Origin: Lineolata rhizophorae
Taxonomy: Eukaryota; Ascomycota; Dothideomycetes; Lineolatales; Lineolataceae
Assembly (NCBI GenBank): GCA_010093515.1
Contig: MU001671.1
Span: forward strand, 1,052,808-1,116,807
Reading direction: 5' to 3'
Length of the DNA: 64,000 nucleotides
A program made the position numbers and the translations under genes. Positions 44,301-55,922 of the stretch are shown piece after piece; the stretch's first letter is position 1, and each line of letters opens with the position of its first letter. The notes beneath the pieces are model-generated. The model was not told where the DNA came from and made no database searches. It saw nothing but the letters and a program-made list of their open reading frames with translations.

Positions 44301-46586
44301 TCGGCAATCCTTTCCGTTCCCCGCACACGTGTGCGGTGCAAGAACTGCAAGTTCGGCCCTCTTTGCCAATCCGCGGGAACCCCGGTCCGAAACGTTTACT
44401 TCATGCTGAGCACGGCTTTTCTCCCGCTAATCTCGACGCGGAAGCCTTCTGGAACCCTTCCATTGAACACGTGCCCCTCAACACTGTCTTGGCGCACCCC
44501 CTGACGTTACCTTCCCTTGCTAACCTTCCTCCCCCCTAAACCCCCGACCGACCCGTTCCCCGTTATTGGTCCACACGGCTCGGCGGCGCACAAGATCATT
44601 TGAAATGGAGGGATGGTGGATGACGATCTCTTCCCGCAAGGCCGCGGACGGCTCGAGATCGTCGCTTTCTGGAGTTTGCTGCGTCGCACTCGACAATTCT
44701 GTGCAGCCCTCGGCTCTTCCCGCCTACCCTTGAGGCTTGGGGTCGCCCATCTCTCCGCGCCCGATCGTGATAATTCCCGGATTGCCGACCACACACCCCA
44801 CGGACTACATGATTTCGCCTCATCGGCCTCGTGACCGACGTCCGGGTAGAGAAAAGCTTCCTAGGTCTGTCTACTCGGCTAGGTTCTTAATTTAAAACCC
44901 CGGCGTTGTATCGACAAGTTCTAGTCGACGAAGAAGGTAGGTAGGTACCTAAGGCAGAAAGACAGAAAGCCGACCACGATAGGTATACGAAACTACGGCG
45001 TCCAGTGAGTGCGGGTTGCGCCTTGCCTTGCCGGCCAGGCGATATGGAGGCCTGCATGAAAGGGTAAAGGGACCGAGCGCGGACCAATGTATCGAGACCT
45101 GGACGCGGGTAAAATATCCCGACAAGCGCCTTTTTCAGCCAAAACGGTTTGTTCCAGATGAAAGAGAAGGTGCCTCGTTTCGCGCGGGCCCGTGCTCTCG
45201 CTCCCTCTTTCTCGCCCTGTGGCGGCAGCAACAACAAGAGTAGGGCTTCAAGGGCGCGCAGAAGGAAGTCGCCGTTGTTCGCTTTGCGCAGGTGAGCAGC
45301 ACCGTGACCGCAGAGCGCGCGGACCCTGCGCAGCTCGACGAGAGTAGCTGCCTTTTTCCCTCGTTGCCCGTCAGGGAAGATGCATGTCGCGTTTGGAGAA
45401 AAGAGGGGCGCGTTATAGGACAGGGCAAAGGGACGAGGGGATCCAGGGTTCGTTTTCGGTCCGCTTTGACCAAAAGAGATCGGCATAGATACACTTTCTG
45501 GAATCTAGACTGGAAGGAAAGCGCGGCCGTTCAGAAAGAGTAAATCGACTTGGCCTTGCTGATCGTGGCTGCAAATCGTAGGTCGTTTTTCGAGCTAGTT
45601 AGGCCCCTTGGGCGCGCCCGGCTTCGCTCGGACGGACGACTTCTCGTTCGACGGAACTGCTCAAAGGGTACGCTGTCTCGACATTTGCCACCGTGCTCTG
45701 GGATTGTCGTCTCAACTGATGAATGTCAACAACACGGAGTCACGGATGACGGTCATGATGACATCTGTTTACGCGTTCTTTCATCGTTCTCCGCACGCTA
45801 GCTTTAAACACCCCTTGTCCGGTTTTCGGAGCGAAAGGACGGCCGAGGCTCTCTTTTGAAGTCGAGTCCTCTTCTAGTTCCTGATTCCCTAACCAATGGT
45901 TGCGAGACTGCCTATCTGTGAGCAAAAACAGGTTGCCAGTTTAGGTAAGACCTGCGACCGCTAGCAGGAAGTTGAAAGGAGTAGAAGTAGTTCTAGGTAT
46001 CACCTCTCCTCCTGCACGCTCGTAATTTATCCTTCTACTAACAAGGAAGAGTACAGAGGGGGCCAGATGACCAGGAATTCTTATCAATCGCTAGACGCAA
46101 AGTGGATATTGATGTTCCATTGGCAACTCAGGGTGCCCGCCTGGGCGACCATCATACGTACTGACTAAATCAATCTCGACACTTTCCTACACTGGTTTAG
46201 CGCACATTCATGACTACTTCAGCATCAACTCTTTTTGTTAGTGTCTTGAGCAAAGGGTGAATCAAACGAACGGTGAGTACTTTCGTTCAGTGGTGACGCA
46301 CATACCATCATATGTTCACTTGATATCGCACGTATACTGTAGAATGTGATTATATTAAATCCTTGCTTGTGTTGCTAGTACAGACTGAGTCTCTCATTAT
46401 TGATAGCTGAGTCGAGACAACGAGCACGGCAAAGGAGAGGACCGTGAACGATGCTTCCGCCCAGACAGAAAGAAAACCTAAAGGCTAATCGGAGTAATGA
46501 TATCACAGGACTGTTACATGAAACCGAAAAACCACGATCCGAGCCTACCTTTAAGCCTCAAGCATGCTGTAGAACCCAGACATGCG
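41361..46586. other. 5.2 kb gene-free spacer, phosphodiesterase promoter side
   Basis: Between the phosphodiesterase start and the 3' end of the haloperoxidase gene. 41.4-43.6 kb is very GC-rich, and frames on both strands overlap heavily (for example 41874-43214 minus against 42487-43272 plus). This marks composition, not coding. A poly-T tract lies at about 44032-44045 and a GGTA run at 44936-44948. 45.9-46.5 kb is AT-richer. It probably carries a long 5' leader of the phosphodiesterase gene. Confidence 0.5.
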
Positions 46587-48431
46587 TTAAGACATCATAC
46601 CTACCGCGAATTCCTTAAGACCACCTTTATCAGAACCAGTCGGCGCGCCTACACCACCCATATTTTGTCCGCCCGGCTGTTTGTCCGCGGGCGTCTGCTT
46701 GAGGTTACTCGTGAAGATGTCGTTCGCGATACCGATGCCCAGCGGGACGCCTCCGATGGGGAACATGCCGGACCTGTCAGACCTGGGCCCCATGGTTTTG
46801 TAGCGGATCTCGTCGGTCTTCTGGTACACAGTGCGGCCTTCGCAGTCGACGGCGTAGGGCGGCTCGACCTTGCCCGCCATCAGCGGCACGAGCACGTCGG
46901 CGGCAGCGAAGGCGTCAAAACGCCAGTGCACACCCAGGAAGACGCGGCTGAGCGCGTTCTCGAAGATGGCTTCCCAGAGGCTACCGAAGTGCCGCACGAC
47001 GCGCGTGCGCACGATGCCAGGCTGCGCCGTGATGGGCTGCGTCGGATCGTACTCCTGGCGCAGGTCGCGGTTGACACCATTGAGCTCATCCGACACCATC
47101 TCGAAGCCGATATCGTCAGGCCCGTCTAGGGCGAAGTCGAGCCCGTCCCGCTGCCTGTAGTACAGACGCAACATCTGGAAGATGGCCCCGCCGAAGGTCG
47201 CGTGGCCCGATGGGTACGACGGGAACGGCGGCTTGAACGACGCCGCGTTGCGGTTCGTCTCGGGTGCGCCCTGCGCCAGCCAAAAGGGGTCCGCGAACTC
47301 GGGCCGCGGGTCGCTGCGCACGCCGGAAAGCGGTCGCCACAACTCAAAGGTCCACTTCTCACGCCAGGCGAAGATGCCGGCGTCGGCCAGGGCCGTGTTC
47401 GCGAGGGCTAGGGCACGCGCGAAGTCAGCGTTGTTGGCCTCGGCGCCCGCGTCCTCCTTGTCCGGCCGCCGGCTCCACACGACTTGCCGCGCGACCTGGT
47501 TGAAGAAGCGCGGCGGCGTGCCGACGAGGTTGGACCCGTCGTAGGCCCAGAAGAACCCGGCGGCGGTCTGGGCCGGTGAGCGCTTCGTCGCGTTGGAGCT
47601 GCCCTGGCCGCCCATGCGCACCACGTCGGCGATGGCGTCGTCGTACTCGGCCTGGTCGCGCACGACGGGCGCGGCGCCGTCGTGGTACGCCGGCGGGTCC
47701 GCCAGTGCGTGCTCGACCGGGGCGCCGTCCTCGTCGCGGTGCTGCACCGCGAAGCGACGCGCGGTCAGCCCGTAGAATGGCGCGTGGTAAACGCGCACGG
47801 CGCTCTGCGGGCCATCCGGGTCGTTAGGGTCCACGGGCTCCAGCCGGACCGGGTGCGTCGGCTCGTCTTCGAAGCGGTACACGCCGGGACGCGGCCGATA
47901 GCCGTCCTGGCCGGCGCCCGGGTCGCTCGAGGGCACGTCGAGCAGCGTCAGGGCGGCCCGGCCGACGGCCACGCCGAAGCGGAAGCTCGGAGAGAGAGAG
48001 TCCAGGGCGGGGAAGTTGTCGATGGCGCGCTCGATGGCGCCGCTCAGCTCCTCGGTCGACGCGAGCGCCACGTTGGGGTCGAAGCGCGTGTACAGCGCCT
48101 TCAGGGCCGTGATGGCGGCGCCAGCGACGGCCTGGCGGGCATCGTTGGCGCCGGCGACGGGCGGCAGGGCGACGGCCGCGTCGGCTGCGTCGGGCCGCAG
48201 GTACGTGGAGAAGGACGGGTCCGGCCGGATAGCGAAGTAAGCATCGTGCATGGCCAGGTGCAGGATGCCCAGGTTGCGGGAGCTGAGGGTCGGACCGAGG
48301 CCCGGGCCGAAGAGCTGTCCGTTGACGGAGTGGGTCAGGCGGTTGAGGTCCAGGGCCAGCGAGTTCCAGTAGAGGATGTAATTTGAGTTGAACTCGGCCG
48401 GCTCGACGACGGGTGGGAGTTCGATTGCCAT
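46587..48431 (-). CDS. Vanadium-dependent chloroperoxidase
   Basis: Oxidises halide with hydrogen peroxide at a vanadate cofactor to make hypohalous acid. A single exon of 614 residues, close to the 609 of Curvularia inaequalis chloroperoxidase. Every vanadate-binding residue of that enzyme is found at a constant offset of six: Lys359 and Arg366 ([10 protein letters not shown]), Ser408-Gly409-His410 ([10 protein letters not shown]), Arg496 and His502 ([11 protein letters not shown]). Phe403, at the position of Phe397, is the residue type linked to chloride rather than bromide use. The protein belongs to the PAP2/VHPO helical-bundle superfamily. There is no clear N-terminal signal peptide ([17 protein letters not shown]), as in the known fungal enzyme, which is nevertheless exported. 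The gene stands alone between two spacers of about 5 kb, with a TATA-like element upstream. It looks intact and probably active. Confidence 0.94.
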   Translation of the reverse strand: MAIELPPVVEPAEFNSNYILYWNSLALDLNRLTHSVNGQLFGPGLGPTLSSRNLGILHLAMHDAYFAIRPDPSFSTYLRPDAADAAVALPPVAGANDARQAVAGAAITALKALYTRFDPNVALASTEELSGAIERAIDNFPALDSLSPSFRFGVAVGRAALTLLDVPSSDPGAGQDGYRPRPGVYRFEDEPTHPVRLEPVDPNDPDGPQSAVRVYHAPFYGLTARRFAVQHRDEDGAPVEHALADPPAYHDGAAPVVRDQAEYDDAIADVVRMGGQGSSNATKRSPAQTAAGFFWAYDGSNLVGTPPRFFNQVARQVVWSRRPDKEDAGAEANNADFARALALANTALADAGIFAWREKWTFELWRPLSGVRSDPRPEFADPFWLAQGAPETNRNAASFKPPFPSYPSGHATFGGAIFQMLRLYYRQRDGLDFALDGPDDIGFEMVSDELNGVNRDLRQEYDPTQPITAQPGIVRTRVVRHFGSLWEAIFENALSRVFLGVHWRFDAFAAADVLVPLMAGKVEPPYAVDCEGRTVYQKTDEIRYKTMGPRSDRSGMFPIGGVPLGIGIANDIFTSNLKQTPADKQPGGQNMGGVGAPTGSDKGGLKEFAVGMMS

Positions 48432-48589
48432 GTTGGTTTGTTTGTTTGTTTGGTAGGTTTAGGTTAGGGGAGATCGGTTGGACTGAAGCGAAGGTAAGTT
48501 GTCGTTGCTTTATTGCTTGTTGTTGAAGTGGAGGAGGAAGGGGTTGACTTGGTCAAAGGTGAGCAATCGGAATGAGGGTTCTTCTTCAA

Positions 48590-48595
48590 TTTATA
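48590..48595 (-). promoter_or_regulatory. TATA-box candidate of the haloperoxidase gene
   Basis: On the minus strand the sequence reads CTATAAATT, about 160 bp upstream of the haloperoxidase ATG. A TTTG tetramer tract, read as AAAC on the minus strand, lies in the presumed leader (48434-48450). Confidence 0.45.
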
Positions 48596-51500
48596 GGCGA
48601 ATCCACCGGTGATGGTGGCTTCTTTTCGTACATATCCCATTTTGTCGCTCGTGTTTTACTATCGAGCCGCAGCTGGCTGAGGCATCCAGCCTCAATGGGT
48701 AAGTCAGCATGGTGGTTGTACAAAGAACATTGCCTCGCGATTCCTCTGTTCTTTCTCTTCAGCTTTGTCACTCTCCCCCGACCGGGTCGGGGCTTTTACG
48801 GGTCCTCGCGTCATGGAGCGGCTGAATTCAGTATGCTCCCGTGAAAATTGCCTCATTCCACGAGCCAATAATGGCATCAGCTGGGAAACCGCGGGGGGAG
48901 CCTATAGTCCGGATTCTGACGAGAGTAGGCGTCTAGGCTCTCGTGGGCGTGTCAAGCTTTCCCTTCTCCTTGGCTTCACGCGAGACAGCCGCACGTCGTG
49001 GAAACGATGGTGCAGATTACGCATGTCTGAGATTGGCTTCGAGACAGTTGAGGTAACCTTGGCCACCGAAGGCTGTGCTTGTGGAAGTCAGTCTAGGATA
49101 TTGTGGCTTTTTGACTCATCCCGGTGGCGCCGATAAGGGGGAACGCATTGGGTACTGCTTTTGCGCTGAGCGGGCCTCTCTGCGGCAGGATAACAAATAT
49201 TATGTGCAGGGAAAACTCGTCCCCGGTCAAACTAAATGCATCTTACTGTGTTGCTGCTGCTGCGGACGGACGTGAGTTCCACCTAAATGGTCCCGCGCTG
49301 CGTACGTCTCGGGTGCCACAGCTCGAAGTTCTGCTGTACGGCGGTCGGAAAGAACACCAACGGGGACTTCCTGTCGTGACACAGAGACGAAGAGGGCCTC
49401 GAAACTCCGCGGATAGCCGGAGCCATGTACTACTCTTCTTCCTTTCCCCTCTGGACCCTTTTCTTGGTGACCGGAATGTGTGACGGGATACAATAGATTC
49501 CTTCAGAACAGTATACATTGTACCTAGGGCTCAGCCCTACGGGGGTATAAAAGGGGCGATATTGTTCTATCGGGCTATGGTCCGGGAGTACTAGGAAGTG
49601 AGCGGTGAGGTCTAATTCGCTGCGCCGAGCTGAGTCTATACGCCAAGCCGTAAGCGGGATGCCTTGCACTAGCATTTCACGATTACTTTTAGTCTTTCGC
49701 TCGTTGTAGCACAAGCAGGATTGTTAAACCGAACAGGTGCCCACAGGCACGAGATCCTCACTCTCTCATTCTTCCTCTGTTTCTCGCTTTCGTACGGTCT
49801 TATTTTTGGCCCGAAGGCCGATTCGAGCGAACAAGATGGTGTGCAGTCTCAGCCATCTTTCGTATTGGACTTCAAGAGGAGAAGATCACGAGCCTGGACG
49901 CGCAGATTGAGCCTAGCAGCGTGCTATCGCTCCGGCAATGATGCGCCGAAGCAAGAATACCTACAATCAGAGTTGCCCTCTTGGCTGTGCCGTGGCTCTG
50001 GGGAGCCCGCTTCCGCAACGGAACGGAACTGCAGTGCACCACTGATCCAGCCGTGTGGGTTGCCAAGCAGACACGAACACGACTTTGCCCCGAGCACGCG
50101 CAGGCAACCGGATGACGGCAACAGCGTCGTGCGTGCTAGACTCGGCGCCTTTTTTCGATGTTTTGCGTCAGACGCCTTCACTGGGTCTTTTGCCATGGGC
50201 AATATGTTCCGGTGGTCACATGTCCACTCAGCTCTCTGTTCCTCAGCCCTAGGTGTTGCTTGGCTGGCGGCCTGTCCGTGTGCGAGGCGGCGGATGGATA
50301 CGCGCAGCATGACGCAACGTCGTTTTGCCACTGGTGTATCCTCCGTAGGGCTGAGACTTTTCCTCATGGTTGAGGCTGGGGAAATGTGTTTGTAGGGCTT
50401 TTGTTCGAGGCTCGGAGGCTTGTAGGGCGCGAAGGGAAACAGTAGAGACTTATTGGAGGTGGGGAAATGGGCTCTCGGAGCACAAACCCTTCCATGTCAG
50501 CCGTGCGTGGCACTGATTACCTTGCTCGGTGGGACAACTGCTGCCGCTTGTGCTACGTGACTTCACCCTCAGAAATAGGTGGATGTAGTTGAACTATGAA
50601 GAGCGGTCGTCGCGAATGAAGTGGGCGGGTAAGCAAGTGTGGTTTAGTTCCATCTTCAGCCGCACCCCCCAGTCGACGAATCAAAATAGCACCTGTATAC
50701 CAGTCGAGAGCATGAATTCGATGTTTTGAATCGTTCCTGTTGCTGTCGAAGGATCGTTGGAGGACCTGTGCCGCCAAGCACAAATAGCCGTGATTTTCAG
50801 CGGCAACTATGCTATCGGCTGATACTATATCTGGTTGTGCTTGTAAGCTAATCTTGGGTGTATGCGGCGTGAATAATCAATCCAGGGCCGCACTTGAGGC
50901 CCGGCCGTTTCATCATGGTTCACGAAAGGTGCGAGAATGTCGCGTCTTGAGGATGTGGTGAGGGAATGGAATAAAGCTTTCCATTCAAGTATTCATGGGT
51001 TACACGCGTCATACGCGGTTCAACCAGACCCTTTGTTGTGAACATAGGAAGAACAGTTTATCTGTCAGCCTTACGGCCAACTGGGCATCTCCGCTCATGT
51101 GTCGTTCGATCCTAGCGGCAAAGTTTTTATTGATTTGAGTGCAATGCTCCTTTCACGCGTCTGATTTTGCACACTTTCGTCCTTCACTTTTCGTAGTTGA
51201 TGCTTTATCTCTGCAACTGGCGATGGCGAACATGCGTCGCCGAAGCCCTCTCAAGGATGGCTAAGGATGGCAAGGCCGTTGGGACAGCGCAATTGGACTG
51301 GGGTAAGATCGAAGCGCTGTCTCGCGGCTATGTGACGAACAAAACTACTACCGGAGTGTATAGGAATGCTACAGGTATGGGGCTGCTGAAGCCGACCATG
51401 GGATATGCTCGAAGGGAGGAAGGTTGCGCCTTAGCTCACAGAGATATTGTCGCACCTAGCTAGAAGCCTTGTCAATTTTGCCTCCGCTCCAGCTGAGCCT

Positions 51501-51811
51501 AGGAACCTAGTCGTGATAAGAATGGTGATGCTCGACGTGGGTACATCTAGCGCTTAGAATTCTCCCCACCGTCTCTGGCGTGTGATCTCCATCTTGAACT
51601 CAACTGGGTACGGATCAGGGAATCCAATCTCTCCGCGCTTGCCGAGTCAAGTTCCCATATTATGCAGACCTGTACTCCCAGAAGCAGGGCTACCACCCCG
51701 CGAACTCCTAGTCGACTACGCCAACGACCCGATCACCGCGGGCCAAGATGTTCAAGGGGTTCAGGTCTCGATACGTAATCCTGCTTGACCACCGTTTCTT
51801 TGACGTCCTCC

Positions 51812-52004
51812 TAGACTTTAATCATTTTCGCCATTCACATGCTCTTCCGGCCGGAGATCTTCCCGGAGCCAGAGGTGGAAGAAGTCCTGAATGGACCCGA
51901 ACGGCCCGAACCTAGGCCTAGACCGAGGAATGCCGGAGTCATGGGAACAGGCCGCTCAGCCAAAGCGGCGAGCAGAGCGCTGATGCAGGCTACGTATGCT
52001 TGAG
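51812..52004 (+). pseudogene. Coding-like fragment, unrecognised
   Basis: A 63-codon open stretch (LIIFAIHMLFRPEIFPEPE, then a Pro/Arg-rich part and GTGRSAKAASRALMQATYA before a stop). Just upstream, at 51.6-51.8 kb, other coding-like stretches lie in different frames (for example YYADLYSQKQGYHPANS). The order suggests the remains of a small gene, or a small gene whose introns I cannot place. No family is recognised. Confidence 0.25.
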
Positions 52005-53436
52005 GGACTGATGAGCAAATGAGCCGGAGTTGAGCGGGACTACCCGCGATGGCTGGGATGTCACTTTGAGATTCGCCTCAGGATACTGCTGCAGTCTGCG
52101 ATATCAAGTCAATTCCACGCTCTAAAAAACTCCCTTGTCGTGTTGTTACCGTGACACGTTTCTACGCGGGACGATTCGAGGTGACAATGTCGCTAGCCGA
52201 CTCTGAAGTGCTAGTATAAGCCTTTATGGCTTTGGTGATCTCACTGTAATCTCAAATACAATCATTGTTTCGTTAGCAAGATAACTGCCCCCGGCTTCTC
52301 AGAACACGTACCATCACAGTATTACCTGACTCGTTCGAAGTCCACCAGGCCGAACACCCCATGCTCATTACTTCAGCCCCTTCCACCATCGATTTCGAAC
52401 TTACTCAGCTAGCCGTATCCCAATCCACCACAACCCGACAACCTCACAATGCACGCATACAACAGCCAACTCATCCCAGTTCAAAATTCCAGTCTTCCCA
52501 TTTTCATTTTTTCTTTTTTATACAAATCTTCACGCTCCCTCCACCCCCCCAAGCAGTTCCGCTCCCGTCTGCCGAGCCGACAACAAACAGCCAGGCACAT
52601 CCTGCATCCATCGCTCACGCAGCGGGAACCCAACCCACGAGGCAGGTAGAAGCACGGTCGACGCAGCGAGGCGACGAACGCAGGAAGAGCACCGAGCCTA
52701 TCCCTCGAGTCCCGCAGAGAGAGCAGGAAGCGGCAACAGCGGCGGCGGCGGCGGGGCAGGATACATTGCCGCCGCACGCCGCCAGGTTGCACAACAGATA
52801 AACAAAAAGAAGACAAGACATTACAGCGACGCCGGACCCGGTTTATCCACATACACCGCACCACCCTACACGAGTGAATCGAACAAGCCGGCGCTGAGGC
52901 CCGAGCGGCAGGACGCACGAGTCCGCGAGCCAGCTAGACAAGCAACGAACTTGACCATGCGTAGCAGCCGGCGAGTCCAGCCGCAGAATCGGCCGAAGGG
53001 GTAGATAGTATCTCGACCGGTCTCCTCCCGCCAGGAAGTAGAGAGAAGCGTCGAGCAAGAAGACAAAGGCGGAGAAGTACGGAACTTTCTGCACAAGAGT
53101 GTGCGTTGCCAAGGGTGTTTTAGGGGGGGAAATATGCAATGAGACAAAACAAACCAAAAAAAAAAAACGGCGGCTACACCAGAGCTACTCAGAACAGCAG
53201 CTGGATAACCAACTGACAAGCAAACCACCCCCAAACGCGCTTTTGCCGTTAACGCTGCATTCGAACACGGAAGGATTATGAGCCGTCTAATTGACGCTTG
53301 ACTAGTTGTCGGTGGAACGTCGTCGTCGTCGCTCGCCTTTTCGTCCAACGGAAGTCGATAGAAGAGTGCCAACGAACAACCCCTCCCCTCCCCCAAAAAC
53401 GAAAAAAAAAAAAAGCCCTAGCCAACAACCTCGCGT

Positions 53437-55922
53437 CTACAGCAGACTATGCGCCGGCCCCCGCTGATCCCACGTCGGCTTGAGCTGGCTCATCAGGTCG
53501 TCCTTGGTGCTCACCACCTCCTTGGGGATGCGGCTGACGCGGTAGGCGCCCGCGCGCAGCGCGCGGTGCTGCGTCGCGCTCATGCCGCTGCCGCTGCTGC
53601 GGATGCTGGCGGCGTCGCTGCCCGAGTCGACGTTGCGGAAGCGCGGCGGCGGCGCGAAGTCGAGCGCCGTGAAGGTGCCCGATTTGCGCAGGTGGTGCCT
53701 GCCGAAACGAACAAAGCGGGTTAGTCACAAATCACGGCGTAGCCTTTTGGGATATCTCTGTGTGTGTGCGTGTGTGCATGCGTGTCAGGCTGGGAGGGCG
53801 GAAGCAAAACTCACGGACTGGGCACCGCGCTCAGCTCGTCAAAGCTGCTCGCGAGCGGCAGGTGCGGCGCCACGACGGGGCTGTAGGGGCGCGCGACGCC
53901 GAGCGGGCTGTCGGGCCTGCGCCCGGCCTGGCGGTCGCGGAACGACGCCGGCGGCGCGAAGTCGATGGGCGAGAAGACCATGGCGTCCTCCTTAAGCATG
54001 TGCGGCGTCGGCAGGCTGGTCAGCGGCTGCGGCGGCGGCTGCGGAGGGCCCCTCGGTCGCCCGGCCGCCATGGCCTGGCGCCCGCTCATCGCAGATTGGC
54101 CCCGCGGCGGCAGGAACCTGCTCGCGCCGCTCGACGACGCCGAGCTCGCGTGGCCGCGGCGCCCGGGGCCTCTGGGTCCACCGCTGCCGCCTCCGGGCCC
54201 GCGGAACCGCGGCGGGGCGCGCGGCGGGGGCGTCATGGCGCGGCGGGTAACGGGCTCGGCGTAGGGGGCACGGGCGACGACGAAAGACCCCGTGTCCGGG
54301 TCGAAGATGGTGCCGTCCATGTACTCGTTTGCGTAGGTGCCCGGCCCGTTGCCGGCCTGGTAGTAGCCGCCGGACGGGTCGGGCCGCGAGTCGTCGAAGT
54401 ACTCCTTGTAGAAGGAGCGGATGCGGTTGGCGCGCTGCTCAGCATTGTCCGCCGGGTCGTCGTAGGGTAGGGGCCGCATCGACATGGAGAGGCGGTTGTT
54501 GCCGGTGCCAGGGCTGCCGCTATCGCGGTACGAGTCGACGACGCCAAGGGCGCCAGAGGCGCGGTTGTCCTCGGCGCTAACCGCCATCGGCGCGTCGAGG
54601 GACTGGCGGCCCGTCTGTTCGAGCTGGGTCGAGTTGCCCCGCGGCGGTGACGGCGGCGTCACCTTGAAGCCGTCGCCATAATCGCTGGTGTCGCTGAGCA
54701 TGCTGGCCGTCGCGTGATGGGTGCTCGCCGCCATGGACTGGAGCCGTGGCGGATGCGGTTGCGGCGGAGAAGCCGGGGGGAGCTCAGCGACCGCCGGAGG
54801 GATGTCGACTTGCGGAAGCGTGGGCTCCCTGGGCTGTGACGCCGCGGCGGAGCTCTGCGATCCGGCCAGTAAGTCGGCGGAAGGTTCGCGGCTATGAATG
54901 AATTGGCCAAGGTAGTTGTTGCTCGCGCGCATGTTGTCGGCGTTCTTGTCGAAGTACGAGTCGCGGGCGGCGTCTTGCTGCGGAGGCGAGAGCCCTGGCG
55001 GCGCCGCGGTTGGGGCGAGAAGTCTAGACGACTCTTTGGGGCTCAACGGTGGGCCGGGTGGGTGAGATGGCTCCGGGATCTGGATCGTCGGCTTGGTTCC
55101 TTGCGGAGACATGGAATCGCCCCGCGACGGGAGCGAGGTCGACATGCGCTGGGCGTTGCGCGTGAGGCTAGCGTTCACGCGGTCCGTGCCGTTGCTTGAG
55201 CCCGTGTACGTCGACGCGCCGTCGTATCGTGACCGTGGCAAGGACTTCAGCGAGGCGTCGTCCTTGATGAAGGTGACGGGGCGATATGGGTCGTGGTCGT
55301 CGTGGTGCGAGCGCGAGAGCGAATGGATCGACTCCCTGGAGCCTTGCAGCCCCGCTGGGAGCAGGTACGGGCTGTTGATGTCGAGCGACATGCCACGGCC
55401 GCGGCGCGGTTTTTCGATGTCCGTAACGATCATTTCAGGTAACGCTTTTCCGCCTTTCTTTTTACCACCGCCAGGAGCGCTCGGGTCGGCGAGTCCAAAG
55501 TCGAGCGACTTATGCTTGTCGTTGGCATCCTCCAGCCGTTGCTTCTTGACATGCCGCTGGTGGATGAAAATCAAAACAGCGATTGCAACGACAATTGGGA
55601 TCCTGCGAAGCGATCAGCATATGGAGTTCCAAACTACTTTCCCACCCAAGGACACATACACAGCAGCAAGAACGATTGGTAGCGTGGCCGAGTCCGTCGG
55701 TTTCTCGCACAGTTCGGAATTGCTGCCGTCCTCACATGACTTGCTCGAAGACGAGCTGGAGGCGGCGGTGGTCGAGCTGCTGTCTTCCCTTTTCACCAAC
55801 GACGGAAAGTCGGCATTATCTACAGGCAGGAGAGGGCGGTCGAGGGCCCGATCCCTAATCGGGACGGGGGCCGGTCGCCGCTTGTGGTAGGTATGGTGCA
55901 TGTGATGGTGGTGACCGTCCAT
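53437..55922 (-). CDS. Skg6/Tos2-like single-pass membrane protein
   Basis: Exons 55922-55660, 55602-53815 and 53698-53437 give 770 residues. A short His-rich, Ser-rich N terminus leads to one transmembrane helix at residues about 81-101 (LPIVLAAVIPIVVAIAVLIFI). Intron 1 interrupts the helix at codon 88. A basic stop-transfer (HQRHVKKQR) follows. There is no signal peptide, so the N terminus is probably translocated as in Skg6-type proteins. The long cytoplasmic part is Ser/Pro-rich and disordered, with one conserved island near 482-492 (RIRSFYKEYFDD) and a conserved C-terminal exon (SGTFTALDFAPPPRFRNVDS, ending HSLL). The Skg6/Tos2 family in yeast anchors polarity and bud-neck proteins. In filamentous fungi I would expect tip or septum localisation, but that is inference. 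No enzymatic motif is seen. The repeated DFAPP motif (also in exon 2) is notable. Confidence 0.7.

Larger units (their letters stand above)
48432..53436. other. 5 kb gene-free spacer, haloperoxidase promoter side
   Basis: Between the haloperoxidase start and the 3' end of the Skg6-like gene. It holds a TATA candidate for the haloperoxidase (48590-48595), a second TATAAAAGG-like element near 49545-49553 with no gene assigned to it, overlapping frames at 49.7-50.4 kb on both strands, coding-like fragments at 51.2-52.0 kb and poly-A/T tracts at 52.5 and 53.2 kb. No complete gene is supported. Confidence 0.5.
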
